A DNA stretch of 64,000 nt, from the NCBI RefSeq assembly GCF_039522585.1, contig NZ_BAAADR010000022.1; one strand, 5' to 3'. This DNA comes from Bisbaumannia salifodinae. Lineage in GTDB: Bacteria; Pseudomonadota; Gammaproteobacteria; Pseudomonadales; Halomonadaceae. Below are positions 9,395 through 17,496 of the stretch, in pieces. Made by a program: the position numbers and the translations under genes. The notes under the pieces are model-generated. The model searched no databases. It worked only from the letters and a program-made list of their open reading frames with translations, and was not told the DNA's origin. Each line of letters opens with the position of its first letter. The first letter of the stretch is position 1.

Positions 9395-9408
9395 AGGGTT
9401 GCCTCTTG

Positions 9409-9506
9409 AAACGACGATGGCGCCCTCCCTCGGCCGCTAAGCCGTGGGCAGGACGCCATTGTCGTGTTCGCTGAACTGCTGATATCGATAGGACCGCCAT
9501 TGGTCC
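9409..9506 (-). promoter_or_regulatory. nasA leader RNA: two ANTAR-type hexaloop hairpins and terminator
   Basis: Read on the minus strand. Hairpin P1 (9506-9491) is GGACC-AATGGC-GGTCC; hairpin P2 (9463-9452) is GAC-AATGGC-GTC. Both hexaloops have A at position 1 and G at position 4, the consensus recognised by ANTAR proteins. P2 overlaps the 5' arm of a long stem (ACGACAATGGCG at 9465-9454 with CGCCATCGTCGT at 9422-9411) followed by a short U-run, so P2 and the terminator stem exclude each other. The neighbouring nasT product is the likely binder. Confidence 0.8.
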
Positions 9507-9524
9507 CGGGTTACTTCCTAACAA

Positions 9525-9539
9525 GCAAGGCGTATGCCA
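9525..9539 (-). promoter_or_regulatory. Sigma-54-type promoter of nasA
   Basis: The minus strand reads TGGCATACGCCTTGC, with GG and GC ten bases apart as in -24/-12 promoters. The expected start, near 9513, lies just before hairpin P1 at 9506. Nitrate assimilation genes in related bacteria are commonly NtrC/sigma-54 dependent. Confidence 0.65.
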
Positions 9540-10067
9540 TAAGACCGTAGAAGCGTTATAACCCACTGACTGGCCAAGGCATTATGGAGAACGACCAGGC
9601 CCCTGGGTTACCCCGGCCGCGCCCCCACGCACCACTACAAGGCACCCATTGACGTCACTGCACCCCGGCGGCGCAATCCCGGCCACCCCATGGCGGTGCC
9701 GGCCTTCGCCAAGCGGCAAATATGCAGACCGCTCCCAAGGCTATCGCCATTGGAATGACGAGGGGCGCTGGGGGCAGGATGGAGCGGGGTTTTTTTGCCA
9801 GGGGTGAGGAGGATTCCTCCGAACGGGCTGGCCATGGATGGCCAGCCCCGGCCCTGCAAGCGGCGCAGGATGCGAGAGCGCCGCAGGACAAAAGTAGCGC
9901 CCAGGGAGGGGTTCACCGCGCCCCGCGACGACCTGCCCCCAGGGTAGCCCCGGGCCTCCTACAGAGTGCACGCGACTGCGATAGCCCTGTGTTCCCCGCC
10001 CCGATCCCCGGCCAGCTGGAACGCTTATTGCAAGGCTATAAGACCTTAGCTTCCCGCGAGTCCCGTT
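9540..10067. other. Intergenic region upstream of nasA and nasT
   Basis: About 530 bases between divergent nasA and nasT. No reading frame here has family features or a convincing ribosome site. It presumably carries activator sites for nasA and the nasT promoter; I could not identify individual sites with confidence. Confidence 0.4.
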
Positions 10068-10667
10068 ATGTCCCCACCCACGTCCCTGAAGATATTGCTG
10101 GTCGACGACGAAGTGGTGCGCGCCGCCATGGTGGAGGAGGCCCTGACCCACGAGGGACACCGGGTGATCTGCCGCCTGGCCAGCCCCGCCAGCCTCAACG
10201 AGATGGTGGCCCGTCATGCCCCCGATGTGGTGATCATCGATATGGAGTCCCCGGACCGGGACACCCTGGACAGCATGGCGCTGCTCAATCGCGAGAACCC
10301 GCGCCCGGTGGTCTTCTTCGCCGATCAGCACGACCCGGACACCCTGCAGGCCGCCCTCAAGGTCGGGGTCAGCGCCTATGTGGTGGACGGCCTGGTGCCC
10401 GGCCGGGTCAAGCCGATCATCGAGGTGGCCATCGCCCGCTTCGACGCCTTTCAGTCGCTGCGCCGCGAACTGGACAAGACCCGCAACCAGCTCAGCGAAC
10501 GCAAGCGCATCGAACGCGCCAAGGGGCTGCTGATGAAGCACCAGAACACCGACGAGGAGCAGGCCTACCGGATGCTGCGCAAGCTGGCCATGGATCGTGG
10601 CCAGCGCATCGCCCAGGTGGCCGACAACGTCATCGATATCCTCGAACGCCTGGAGAACGGCCTATGA
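10068..10667 (+). CDS. nasT: NasT-type response regulator with ANTAR RNA-binding domain
   Basis: A transcription antiterminator of nitrate assimilation genes. Residues 8-120 form a receiver-like domain (KILLVDDEVVRAAM, with VVIIDMESPDRD carrying the usual phospho-acceptor position); residues about 130-190 form the ANTAR helices (LSERKRIERAKGLLMKHQ, then EEQAYRMLRKLAMDRGQRI). In the NasST system NasT is held by NasS until nitrate or nitrite is present, then binds two-hairpin leaders. Both nasA and the nirBD operon here have such leaders. The stop overlaps the nasS start (ATGA), indicating coupling and balanced synthesis. Confidence 0.95.
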   Translation: MSPPTSLKILLVDDEVVRAAMVEEALTHEGHRVICRLASPASLNEMVARHAPDVVIIDMESPDRDTLDSMALLNRENPRPVVFFADQHDPDTLQAALKVGVSAYVVDGLVPGRVKPIIEVAIARFDAFQSLRRELDKTRNQLSERKRIERAKGLLMKHQNTDEEQAYRMLRKLAMDRGQRIAQVADNVIDILERLENGL

Positions 10668-11776
10668 CCTTCCTACCGGATGCCGAACGTCCCGACCTGA
10701 CCCTGGGCTTCGTGCCGCTGCTGGATTCGGCCCTGCTGGTGATCGCCCGGGAGGCGGGCTTCTTCGCCGACCAGGGCCTGGACGTGACCCTGGCCCGCCA
10801 GAACACCTGGTCGACCCTGCGCGACAAGGTGGCCGCCGGCCTGCTGGACGGCGCCCAGATGCTCGCCCCCCTGCCGCTGGCCATGAGCCTGGGGCTGGGC
10901 CGGGCCCCCTGCGAGACCCTGGCGCCGGTGACCCTGTCCCGCAACGGCAACGCCCTGGTACTCTCCGAACGCCTCGCCGAGGCCAGCCACGCCCATCTGG
11001 CGGTGGACCCGGCGCGCGGCGCCCGGGCCCTGGCCGCGGCCCTGCCGACGCTGCCCCGACCACCGCGGCTGGCCATGGTCTACCCCTACTCCTGTCAGCA
11101 CTATCAGTTGCGCCACTGGCTCGACCTGGGCGGCCTCGACCCGCAGCACGACGCCGAGCTGGTGGTACTGCCGCCGCCGCGCATGGTGGATGCCATGGAG
11201 GCCGGCGAGATCGACGGCTTCTGCGTCGGCGAGCCCTGGGGCAGCCTGGCCCAGCACCGCGGTGCGGGACGCATCGTCGCTACCGGCGCCCAGCTGTGGC
11301 CGGAGGCTCCGGAGAAGGTGCTGGGAGTGACCCGTTCCTGGGCACGCTGCTATCCGGCCACCCTGGCGCGACTGATCGTCGCCCTGCAGCGGGCCGGCGA
11401 CTGGCTGGCGGAGGACCCCGGCCATGCCCGCCGCACCCTGGAGTGGCTGGCCCTGCCCCCCTATCTGGATCGCTCGGTGGCCCACCTCTCGCGGCTGGCC
11501 CTTAACGAGGCGCCGATGCGTCAGCGCCTCGCCGGCAGCCTGCGCCCCGATCCCCAGGCCGCCGCCGGCTTCGCCGAGCACCTGGACCAGGCCCTGCGCC
11601 GCGAGGGACGCCGCCTGGACCAGGCCCTGCGCCGCGAGGGACGCCGCCTGGACCTGGCCGGCCTGCGGGCCTGCCATGACCCCGTGCATTATGACGCGGC
11701 CCTGCACCAGGCGGGTGCAGACGATGCCGAAGGTGACGCGCCCCCGGCCCCACATCCGAATAGCAACCCTATGTAA
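10664..11776 (+). CDS. nasS: NasS, nitrate/nitrite-sensing NrtA-like protein
   Basis: A cytoplasmic relative of the nitrate ABC binding protein NrtA. It has no signal peptide, which fits a sensor that sequesters NasT rather than a transporter part. The start MTFLPDAERPDLTLGFVPLLDSALLVIA and the segments VYPYSCQHYQLRHWL and GFCVGEPW are typical of NrtA/NasS ligand-binding folds. Length is 370 residues. Near the C-terminus the 11-residue segment LDQALRREGRR occurs twice in direct succession because of a 33-base tandem duplication. Coupled to nasT by a four-base overlap. Confidence 0.94.
   Translation: MTFLPDAERPDLTLGFVPLLDSALLVIAREAGFFADQGLDVTLARQNTWSTLRDKVAAGLLDGAQMLAPLPLAMSLGLGRAPCETLAPVTLSRNGNALVLSERLAEASHAHLAVDPARGARALAAALPTLPRPPRLAMVYPYSCQHYQLRHWLDLGGLDPQHDAELVVLPPPRMVDAMEAGEIDGFCVGEPWGSLAQHRGAGRIVATGAQLWPEAPEKVLGVTRSWARCYPATLARLIVALQRAGDWLAEDPGHARRTLEWLALPPYLDRSVAHLSRLALNEAPMRQRLAGSLRPDPQAAAGFAEHLDQALRREGRRLDQALRREGRRLDLAGLRACHDPVHYDAALHQAGADDAEGDAPPAPHPNSNPM
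11582..11647 (+). repeat. 33-bp perfect tandem duplication inside nasS
   Basis: Two identical copies, 11582-11614 and 11615-11647, keep the reading frame and add 11 residues to the C-terminal part of NasS. Perfect identity suggests a recent event. Confidence 0.95.
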
Positions 11777-11808
11777 TCACGGAAAAAATCGGCTTACCCC
11801 GGCATATT

Positions 11809-11822
11809 GGCCGGGTTCTTGA
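11809..11822 (+). promoter_or_regulatory. Candidate sigma-54-type promoter of the nirBD operon
   Basis: GG at 11809-11810 and GA at 11821-11822 are ten bases apart (TTGGCCGGGTTCTTGAAG). The -12 element is GA rather than GC, so it is a weak match. Support comes from position: the distance to hairpin P1 (17 bases) nearly equals that in the nasA leader (18 bases). Confidence 0.4.
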
Positions 11823-11838
11823 AGGTCCTTGACCAGTA

Positions 11839-11923
11839 CGAGGCATCAACGGCGATTGCCTCGACAGGATTCAGACAACGGCGTCTTCCCCTGGCCCACG
11901 GGCCAGAGGAAGGCGCCGTTTTT
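11839..11923 (+). promoter_or_regulatory. nirBD-operon leader RNA: two ANTAR-type hexaloop hairpins and terminator
   Basis: P1 (11839-11863) has stem CGAGGCATC/GAT-T-GCCTCG with hexaloop AACGGC (11848-11853). P2 (11873-11886) is AGAC-AACGGC-GTCT with the same hexaloop (11877-11882). Both show A at position 1 and G at position 4. A strong terminator stem (11877-11920) with T-run to 11923 begins in the P2 loop, so P2 formation blocks termination. This is the architecture of known NasR/NasT targets and lies directly upstream of the NasC-like, nirB and nirD genes. Confidence 0.85.
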
Positions 11924-11952
11924 GGTTTTCGGCATGGACAGGAGGTGCACCC

Positions 11953-13236
11953 ATGGCCCAGCGAACCCCGGACGATCCCCTGGTGATCATCGGCAACGGC
12001 ATGGCCGGCCACCGGCTGGTGGAGGCCCTGATCAAGCGGTCCGACCGCCCCGCGCGCATCATCGTGCTGGGCGAGGAGTCCGCCCCGGCCTACAACCGCA
12101 TCCTGCTCTCCCCCTGGCTGGCCGGTGAGATGGCCCGCGACGCCCTGACCCTGCGCGACACCAGTTGGTATGCCGACCAGGGCATCGAGCTGATCCTCGG
12201 CGAGCGCGTCACCGGGATCGACCGCCAGGCACGCCGCCTCGTCACCGACGCCGGACGCACCCTCGACTATGGCCGCCTGGTGCTGGCCACCGGCTCGCGC
12301 CCGGCCATGCCGGCGGTGCCCGGCATCGAGCTGGCGGGGGTGCACGGCTTCCGCGACCTGGACGACGCCGAGGCCCTGATGGCCGCCGCCGACGCCGGCG
12401 CCGAGACCCTGGTAGTGGGGGGCGGCCTGCTGGGCCTGGAGGCCGCCGAGGGCATGCGCAAGCGCGGCTGCCGGGTCGGCGTCCTGCAACGCGCCGACCG
12501 GCTGATGAACCGCCAGCTCGACGCCACCGCCGCCGCCCTGCTGGAGGCCGAACTGACCCAGCGCGGCCTGGCGATCCACACCGGCGCGCGCCTGGCGCGG
12601 CTGGAGGACGACGGCCGCGGCCGGGTGGCGGCGGTGCACCTGGAGGACGGGCGCCGCCTGGCCGCCGACTGCGTGGTGATCGCCGCCGGTATCGCCCCCA
12701 ATACACAACTGGGCGAAGCCGCCGGCCTGGTCATGGGACGTGCCATCCGGGTCGACGACTTCCTCACCAGCTCCGACCCGCATATCCATGCCCTCGGCGA
12801 ATGCTGCGAGTTCGCGGGCCACACCTACGGCCTGGTGGAACCGATCTGGCGCCAGGTGGAGGTGCTGGCCGCGCGCCTGTGCGGCGAGACCACGCCCGGC
12901 TACCGGGAGGCCGCGACCGCCACCAAGCTCAAGGTCAGCGGCATCGCCCTCTACGCCTTCGGCCCCACCGAGGCCGACGCCGACCACGAGGTGCTGGTCT
13001 ACCACGACCCCGACCAGGGCGACTACCGCCGGCTGCTGCTGCGCGACGGCCGCCTGGAAGGCGCGGTGCTCTATGGCGATACCGCCATGGGCCCCTGGTA
13101 CTTCGCCCAGGCCCAGGCCGGCCGCGATCTCGGCGCCTGCCGCCCAGCCCTGCTACTCGGCGCGGCCGATGCCGACGCCCTGCTCGACGCCCCGAATTCC
13201 ACTACCCAGACCCGCCCCGTGAAGGAGGCCGCATAA
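11953..13236 (+). CDS. FAD/NAD(P)H-dependent oxidoreductase, probable electron-transfer subunit of nitrate reductase (NasC-like)
   Basis: Probably passes electrons from NAD(P)H to the NasA subunit. Residues 10-25 (LVIIGNGMAGHRLVEAL) form the FAD-binding fold and residues about 152-175 (LVVGGGLLGLEAAEGMRKRG) the NAD(P) fold; it closely resembles the N-terminal half of the adjacent NirB. At 427 residues it lacks a C-terminal [2Fe-2S] BFD domain, which here is carried by NasA instead. It is first in the operon, one base before nirB, and lies behind the ANTAR leader. NasB-type naming is used in some genera; I leave the symbol open. Confidence 0.88.
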   Translation: MAQRTPDDPLVIIGNGMAGHRLVEALIKRSDRPARIIVLGEESAPAYNRILLSPWLAGEMARDALTLRDTSWYADQGIELILGERVTGIDRQARRLVTDAGRTLDYGRLVLATGSRPAMPAVPGIELAGVHGFRDLDDAEALMAAADAGAETLVVGGGLLGLEAAEGMRKRGCRVGVLQRADRLMNRQLDATAAALLEAELTQRGLAIHTGARLARLEDDGRGRVAAVHLEDGRRLAADCVVIAAGIAPNTQLGEAAGLVMGRAIRVDDFLTSSDPHIHALGECCEFAGHTYGLVEPIWRQVEVLAARLCGETTPGYREAATATKLKVSGIALYAFGPTEADADHEVLVYHDPDQGDYRRLLLRDGRLEGAVLYGDTAMGPWYFAQAQAGRDLGACRPALLLGAADADALLDAPNSTTQTRPVKEAA

Positions 13237-13237
13237 C

Positions 13238-15781
13238 ATGTCCACGCAACAGCAGTTGATCATCATCGGTAACGGCATGGTCGGCCACCACCTGGTCGAA
13301 CAACTGGTCGAACGCGGCGCCCATAAGCGCTATGCCATCACCGTGTTCGGCGAGGAGCGCCACCTGGCCTATGACCGGGTGCACCTCTCCGAGTACTTCG
13401 CCGGCCGCGATGCCGAGTCGCTGGCCCTCTCCACCGGCGACTACTATGCCGAGCACGGCATCGAACTGCGCCTCGACGAGGCCGTGACCACCATCGACCG
13501 CGACCGCGGCGAGGTGGTCACCCCCCAGGGCCGCTACCCCTACGACCGCCTGGTGCTGGCCACCGGCTCCTACCCCTTCGTGCCGCCGATTCCCGGCAAC
13601 GACCGGGAGGGCTGCCTGGTCTACCGTACCCTGGATGACCTGGACGCCATCCGCGCCGCGGCGGAAAACGCCGCCACCGGCGTGGTGGTGGGCGGCGGCC
13701 TGCTGGGCCTGGAGGCGGCCAATGCCCTGCGTGGCCTGAATCTCGACACCGCCGTGGTGGAATTCGCCCCCCGCCTGATGCCCATGCAGGTCGACAGCGA
13801 GGGCGGCGAACTGCTGCGCGAGAAGATCGAGGCGCTGGGCGTGCAGGTACTCACCGAGCGCGCCACCCAGCGCATCGAGGACGGCGAGGCCGGCCAGCAC
13901 CGCATGGTGTTCCAGGACGACAAGGTGCTGGAGGCCGACCTGATCGTCTTCTCCGCCGGCATCCGCCCCCGGGACGAACTGGCCCGGGAGAGCGCCCTGG
14001 AGCTCGGCGAGCGCGGCGGCGTGGTGATCGACGACCGCTGCCTGACCAGCGACCCGGCGATCCTGGCGGTCGGCGAGGTGGCCCTCTGGAACAACAGCAT
14101 CTTCGGCCTGGTGGCCCCCGGCTACCGGATGGCCCGGGCCGCCGCCGACACCCTGATGGCCGATGCCCTGGAGCGCGAGCCCGAGACCTTCCGCGGCGCC
14201 GATATGAGCACCAAGCTCAAGCTGCTCGGCGTCGACGTGGGTGCCATCGGCGATGCCCACGGCGACCGTACCCCGGGCGCACGGATGTTCCGCTACCTGG
14301 ACCAGATCAAGCAGGAGTACCGCAAGCTGGTGGTCTCCGGCGACGGCAAGAAACTGCTCGGCGCCATGCTGGTGGGTGACAACGCCACCTACGACACCCT
14401 GATGCAGTACTACGCGGGCGGCATCGAGCTGCCGGCGGATCCCGCCTCGCTGATCCTGCCCTCGAGCGACGGCGCCCCGGCGCTGGGCCCCGACGCCCTG
14501 CCCGAGACGGCCATGATCTGCTCCTGCCATAACGTCACCAAGGGCGACGTCTGCGCCTCGATCGACGGCGGCGCCGCGGACCTGGGCAGCGTCAAGGGCG
14601 CGACCCGCGCCAGCACCGGTTGCGGCGGCTGTGCGGCCCTGCTCAAGAGCGTGGTCGAGCACGAACTGGAGAGCCGCGGCGTCGAGGTGGACCGCTCCCT
14701 CTGCGAGCACTTCGCCCATACCCGCCAGGAGCTCTACGATATCGTCCGCGTGGAGGGCATCAAGACCTTTAGCGAGCTGATGGAGACGCACGGCAACCCG
14801 GAGACCCATCGCCTCGGCTCTCCATCAGCCCCGAGGCTCGGCTGCGATATCTGCAAGCCGGCGGTGGCCTCGATCCTCGCCTCCTGCTTCAACGAGCCGA
14901 TCACCGACGCGGCGCATATCCCGCTGCAGGACACCAACGACACCTTCATGGCCAATATGCAGAAGAACGGCACCTACTCGGTGGTGCCGCGCATCGCCGG
15001 CGGGGAGATCACCCCGGACAAGCTGGTGGTGCTGGGCCAGGTGGCGCAGAAGTACGACCTCTACACCAAGGTCACCGGCGGCCAGCGCATCGACCTCTTC
15101 GGCGCCCGCCTGGAGGACCTGCCGGCGATCTGGGGCGAACTGATCGAGGCGGGCTTCGAGACCGGCCACGCCTACGGCAAATCGCTGCGCACCGTGAAGT
15201 CCTGCGTCGGCAGCACCTGGTGCCGCTACGGCGTGGACGACAGCGTGGGCATGGCGATCCGCCTCGAGCATCGCTACAAGGGCCTGCGCTCGCCCCACAA
15301 GCTCAAGTTCGCCGTCTCCGGCTGTACCCGGGAGTGCGCCGAGGCCCAGAGCAAGGACATCGGCGTGATCGCCACCGAGCACGGCTGGAACCTCTACGTC
15401 TGCGGCAACGGCGGCATGCGCCCGCGCCACGCCGAGCTGTTCGCCACCGACCTGGACGACGAGGCACTGATCCGCACCATCGACCGCCTGCTGATGTTCT
15501 ATGTGCGCACCGCCGACCGCCTGCAGCGCACCTCGGTGTGGCGCGAGAACCTGGAGGGCGGCCTCGACTACCTCAAGGCGGTGATCCTGGAGGACAGCCT
15601 GGGCATCAATGATGAGCTCGAGCGCCAGATGCAGGCGGTGGTGGACACCTACGAGTGCGAATGGGCAAACGCCATCCGGGATCCGGAGAAGCTCAAGCGC
15701 TTCCGCAGCTTCGTCAACGACAGCCGCCCGGATCCGGACATCATCATGACCAGCGAGCGCGGCCAGCTGCGCCCTGCTTGA
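13238..15781 (+). CDS. nirB: NADH-dependent nitrite reductase, large subunit
   Basis: Reduces nitrite to ammonium with six electrons in the cytoplasm. Order: FAD/NAD fold (IIGNGMVGHHLVEQL at the start, VVVGGGLLGLEAANALRG near residue 150), BFD-type [2Fe-2S] domain at about 425-475 (CSCHNVTKGD, STGCGGCAALL), then ferredoxin-like and siroheme/[4Fe-4S] domains with the cluster Cys pattern CVGSTWCRYG and CTRECAEAQSKD at about 650-710. Length of 847 is usual. It follows the NasC-like gene by one base and precedes nirD. Siroheme depends on CobA encoded across the locus. Confidence 0.97.
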   Translation: MSTQQQLIIIGNGMVGHHLVEQLVERGAHKRYAITVFGEERHLAYDRVHLSEYFAGRDAESLALSTGDYYAEHGIELRLDEAVTTIDRDRGEVVTPQGRYPYDRLVLATGSYPFVPPIPGNDREGCLVYRTLDDLDAIRAAAENAATGVVVGGGLLGLEAANALRGLNLDTAVVEFAPRLMPMQVDSEGGELLREKIEALGVQVLTERATQRIEDGEAGQHRMVFQDDKVLEADLIVFSAGIRPRDELARESALELGERGGVVIDDRCLTSDPAILAVGEVALWNNSIFGLVAPGYRMARAAADTLMADALEREPETFRGADMSTKLKLLGVDVGAIGDAHGDRTPGARMFRYLDQIKQEYRKLVVSGDGKKLLGAMLVGDNATYDTLMQYYAGGIELPADPASLILPSSDGAPALGPDALPETAMICSCHNVTKGDVCASIDGGAADLGSVKGATRASTGCGGCAALLKSVVEHELESRGVEVDRSLCEHFAHTRQELYDIVRVEGIKTFSELMETHGNPETHRLGSPSAPRLGCDICKPAVASILASCFNEPITDAAHIPLQDTNDTFMANMQKNGTYSVVPRIAGGEITPDKLVVLGQVAQKYDLYTKVTGGQRIDLFGARLEDLPAIWGELIEAGFETGHAYGKSLRTVKSCVGSTWCRYGVDDSVGMAIRLEHRYKGLRSPHKLKFAVSGCTRECAEAQSKDIGVIATEHGWNLYVCGNGGMRPRHAELFATDLDDEALIRTIDRLLMFYVRTADRLQRTSVWRENLEGGLDYLKAVILEDSLGINDELERQMQAVVDTYECEWANAIRDPEKLKRFRSFVNDSRPDPDIIMTSERGQLRPA

Positions 15782-15793
15782 TGGCAGCTCAAT

Positions 15794-15823
15794 CCTTGTG
15801 GGAGCGCGGCTATGCCGTGCGAA
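15794..15823 (+). repeat. REP-like sequence between nirB and nirD
   Basis: The motif CTTGTGGGAGCGCGGC followed by a GCCGTGCGAA half resembles the core of REP elements common in pseudomonads. Only one copy is visible here, so the identification rests on recognition of the motif and the imperfect GCGGC/GCCGT stem. Confidence 0.4.
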
Positions 15824-15865
15824 TGGCGCCCCAGGCGCCCCCACCCCGGCCAATGGAGACTACTC

Positions 15866-16291
15866 ATGACCACCGCTACCGCCCTGAAACACGAGACCGA
15901 GATGACCTGGCAAGCCCTCTGCAACCGCGCCGACCTGGTGCCCTTCTCCGGCGTCGCCGCCTGGATCGAGACCGCCGAGGGCCCCGCCCAGGTGGCCCTT
16001 TTCTACCTTCCATGCGACCCGACTCCGGCTACGACAAGCGGCCCGAATACGCCGCAGCAGCCCGCCCTTGAGCAGGAACTCTATGCCCTGGATAACCACG
16101 ATCCCTTCTCCGGGGCCAACGTGATCGCCCGGGGCATCGTCGGCGATCTCCAGGGCCAGCCGGTGGTGGCTTCCCCCCTCTACAAGCAGCACTTCCGCCT
16201 CACCGACGGCCAGTGCCTGGAGGACGACGCCGTCAAGTTGCGCACCTGGCCGGTGCGTTTCGACGGCGAGCGGGTGCTGATCCACGCCTGA
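15866..16291 (+). CDS. nirD: Nitrite reductase (NADH) small subunit
   Basis: Partner subunit of NirB with a Rieske-like fold that lacks Rieske Cys/His cluster ligands. The N-terminal WQALCNRADLVPFSGVAAWI and the C-terminal YALDNHDPFSGANVIARGI, SPLYKQHFRL and LRTWPVRFDG segments are typical. It has 141 residues, somewhat long because of a Pro/Thr-rich insertion near residue 55. The ATG at 15866 with GGAGA nine bases upstream is preferred over a GTG/ATG frame extension to 15812, whose extra residues look non-coding. Last gene of the nitrite operon. Confidence 0.93.
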   Translation: MTTATALKHETEMTWQALCNRADLVPFSGVAAWIETAEGPAQVALFYLPCDPTPATTSGPNTPQQPALEQELYALDNHDPFSGANVIARGIVGDLQGQPVVASPLYKQHFRLTDGQCLEDDAVKLRTWPVRFDGERVLIHA

Positions 16292-16303
16292 AGGGCCCGT
16301 CTC

Positions 16304-17014
16304 TCAGAAGCCGAAGAGCCGCCAGACCAGCGGCAGGAAGAGCGCGGAAAATACCCCGGTCAGGCTCATGCCCAGCGACGCGAAGGCGCCGGCGGTGGGC
16401 CCGAGCTCGAAGGCGCGGACGGTGCCGATGGCGTGGCCGTTCACGCCCAGCGCGAAGCCGATCAGGCGCGGGTCGCTGATCTTGAACAGGCGCGCCAGCC
16501 AGGTCACGAAGAGGGTCGCCATGACCCCGGTGATCAGCAGGCCGCCCAGCATCAGCGATGGCGAGCCGCCGATCTGCTCCTGGATACCGATGGCCAGGGG
16601 CGCGGTGACCGACTTCGGCGCCAGGGAGGCCAGCACCGGGGGCGGCGCGCCCAGTAGCCAGGCGATCACCACGGCATAGAGCGCCGCCAGGGCGGCGGCG
16701 AGTGGCAGGCAGCAGAGGATCGGCTTCCATAGGGCGAAGATATGCTGGCGCTGCTGGTAGAGGGGCACCGCCAGGGCCACGGTGACCGGGCCCAGCAGCA
16801 GGGTCAGCCAGGCGACGTCGCGCTGGTAGTCGGGGTACGGCAGGCCTAGCAGCCAGAGGCCGGTTGCGGTCAGCAGCGCCCCGATCAGCACCGCCGGACA
16901 CCAGCTCGGCCGGCCGAGCCGTTCGAACAGGCGAACGCCGCCGAGATAGGCGGCCAGGGTCAGGGCGATGGCCAGGATCGGGCTGTTCAGCAGGGACGCG
17001 TGCCATTCGTTCAT
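16304..17014 (-). CDS. lrgB: LrgB/CidB-family membrane protein
   Basis: An integral membrane protein with about seven hydrophobic segments over 236 residues. The segment LASLAPKSVTAPLAIGIQEQIGG and the late GFALGVNGHAIGTVRAFELG are signatures of the LrgB/CidB/YohK family, linked to murein hydrolase control and to export of small organic acids. The start overlaps the lrgA stop by four bases (ATGA), so the two are made as a pair. The precise role in this organism is unknown. Confidence 0.92.
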   Translation of the reverse strand: MNEWHASLLNSPILAIALTLAAYLGGVRLFERLGRPSWCPAVLIGALLTATGLWLLGLPYPDYQRDVAWLTLLLGPVTVALAVPLYQQRQHIFALWKPILCCLPLAAALAALYAVVIAWLLGAPPPVLASLAPKSVTAPLAIGIQEQIGGSPSLMLGGLLITGVMATLFVTWLARLFKISDPRLIGFALGVNGHAIGTVRAFELGPTAGAFASLGMSLTGVFSALFLPLVWRLFGF

Positions 17015-17388
17015 GGCCGTGGCTCCTCGGTATCGACGCTCGCGGCGCCCCCGGGCATAAAGCGCCGCATCAGCCAGAGCGTGGTCAGCACGCTAAGCAG
17101 GGTCCCCAGGACCAGGGCAAGCATCACCGCCGTCCAGTGGCCGGCGAACTCATCGATCACGAAGAACACCCCCACCACCCCGGGCATGATCAGCATGGCG
17201 AGCAGCGGTATCAGCGCCTGGCTCGCCGCGGCCACGCCCTCGTTGAGCCGCCGCGTCACCAGCAGCCAGACCAGCAGCAACAGCAGCCCGGCCATGGCGT
17301 GGGAGACCGGCAGCGACAGCCACTCGACGGCCAGCTGCCCCAGCAGTTGGAAACCGAGCAGCCACAGGAACCCACGCAACAGTGTCAT
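17011..17388 (-). CDS. lrgA: LrgA/CidA-family holin-like protein
   Basis: A 125-residue membrane protein with four hydrophobic segments, the holin-like partner of LrgB. LPVSHAMAGLLLLLVWLL, followed by LIMPGVVGVFFVID, matches the family core. I chose the ATG at 17388 because GGAG lies six bases upstream; an earlier in-frame start at 17442 adds a Ser/Pro-rich tail lacking family similarity. It is the first gene of the lrgAB pair and lies downstream of the MFS gene on the same strand. Confidence 0.9.
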   Translation of the reverse strand: MTLLRGFLWLLGFQLLGQLAVEWLSLPVSHAMAGLLLLLVWLLVTRRLNEGVAAASQALIPLLAMLIMPGVVGVFFVIDEFAGHWTAVMLALVLGTLLSVLTTLWLMRRFMPGGAASVDTEEPRP

Positions 17389-17496
17389 GCCATCTCCAGA
17401 AAACGACGATAGAGGGAGCCTGCCGCGGGGTAACGGCAGCAAGCCCTGATGAAAGTCGCACTAATGTTATCATGCTATCGTTATTCCGGGACGGCG

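Noticed and set aside
9722..10663. Plus-strand frame that runs into nasS
   Set aside because: The part before 10664 is Arg/Pro-rich and overlaps nasT in another phase; NasS similarity begins at the ATG at 10664.
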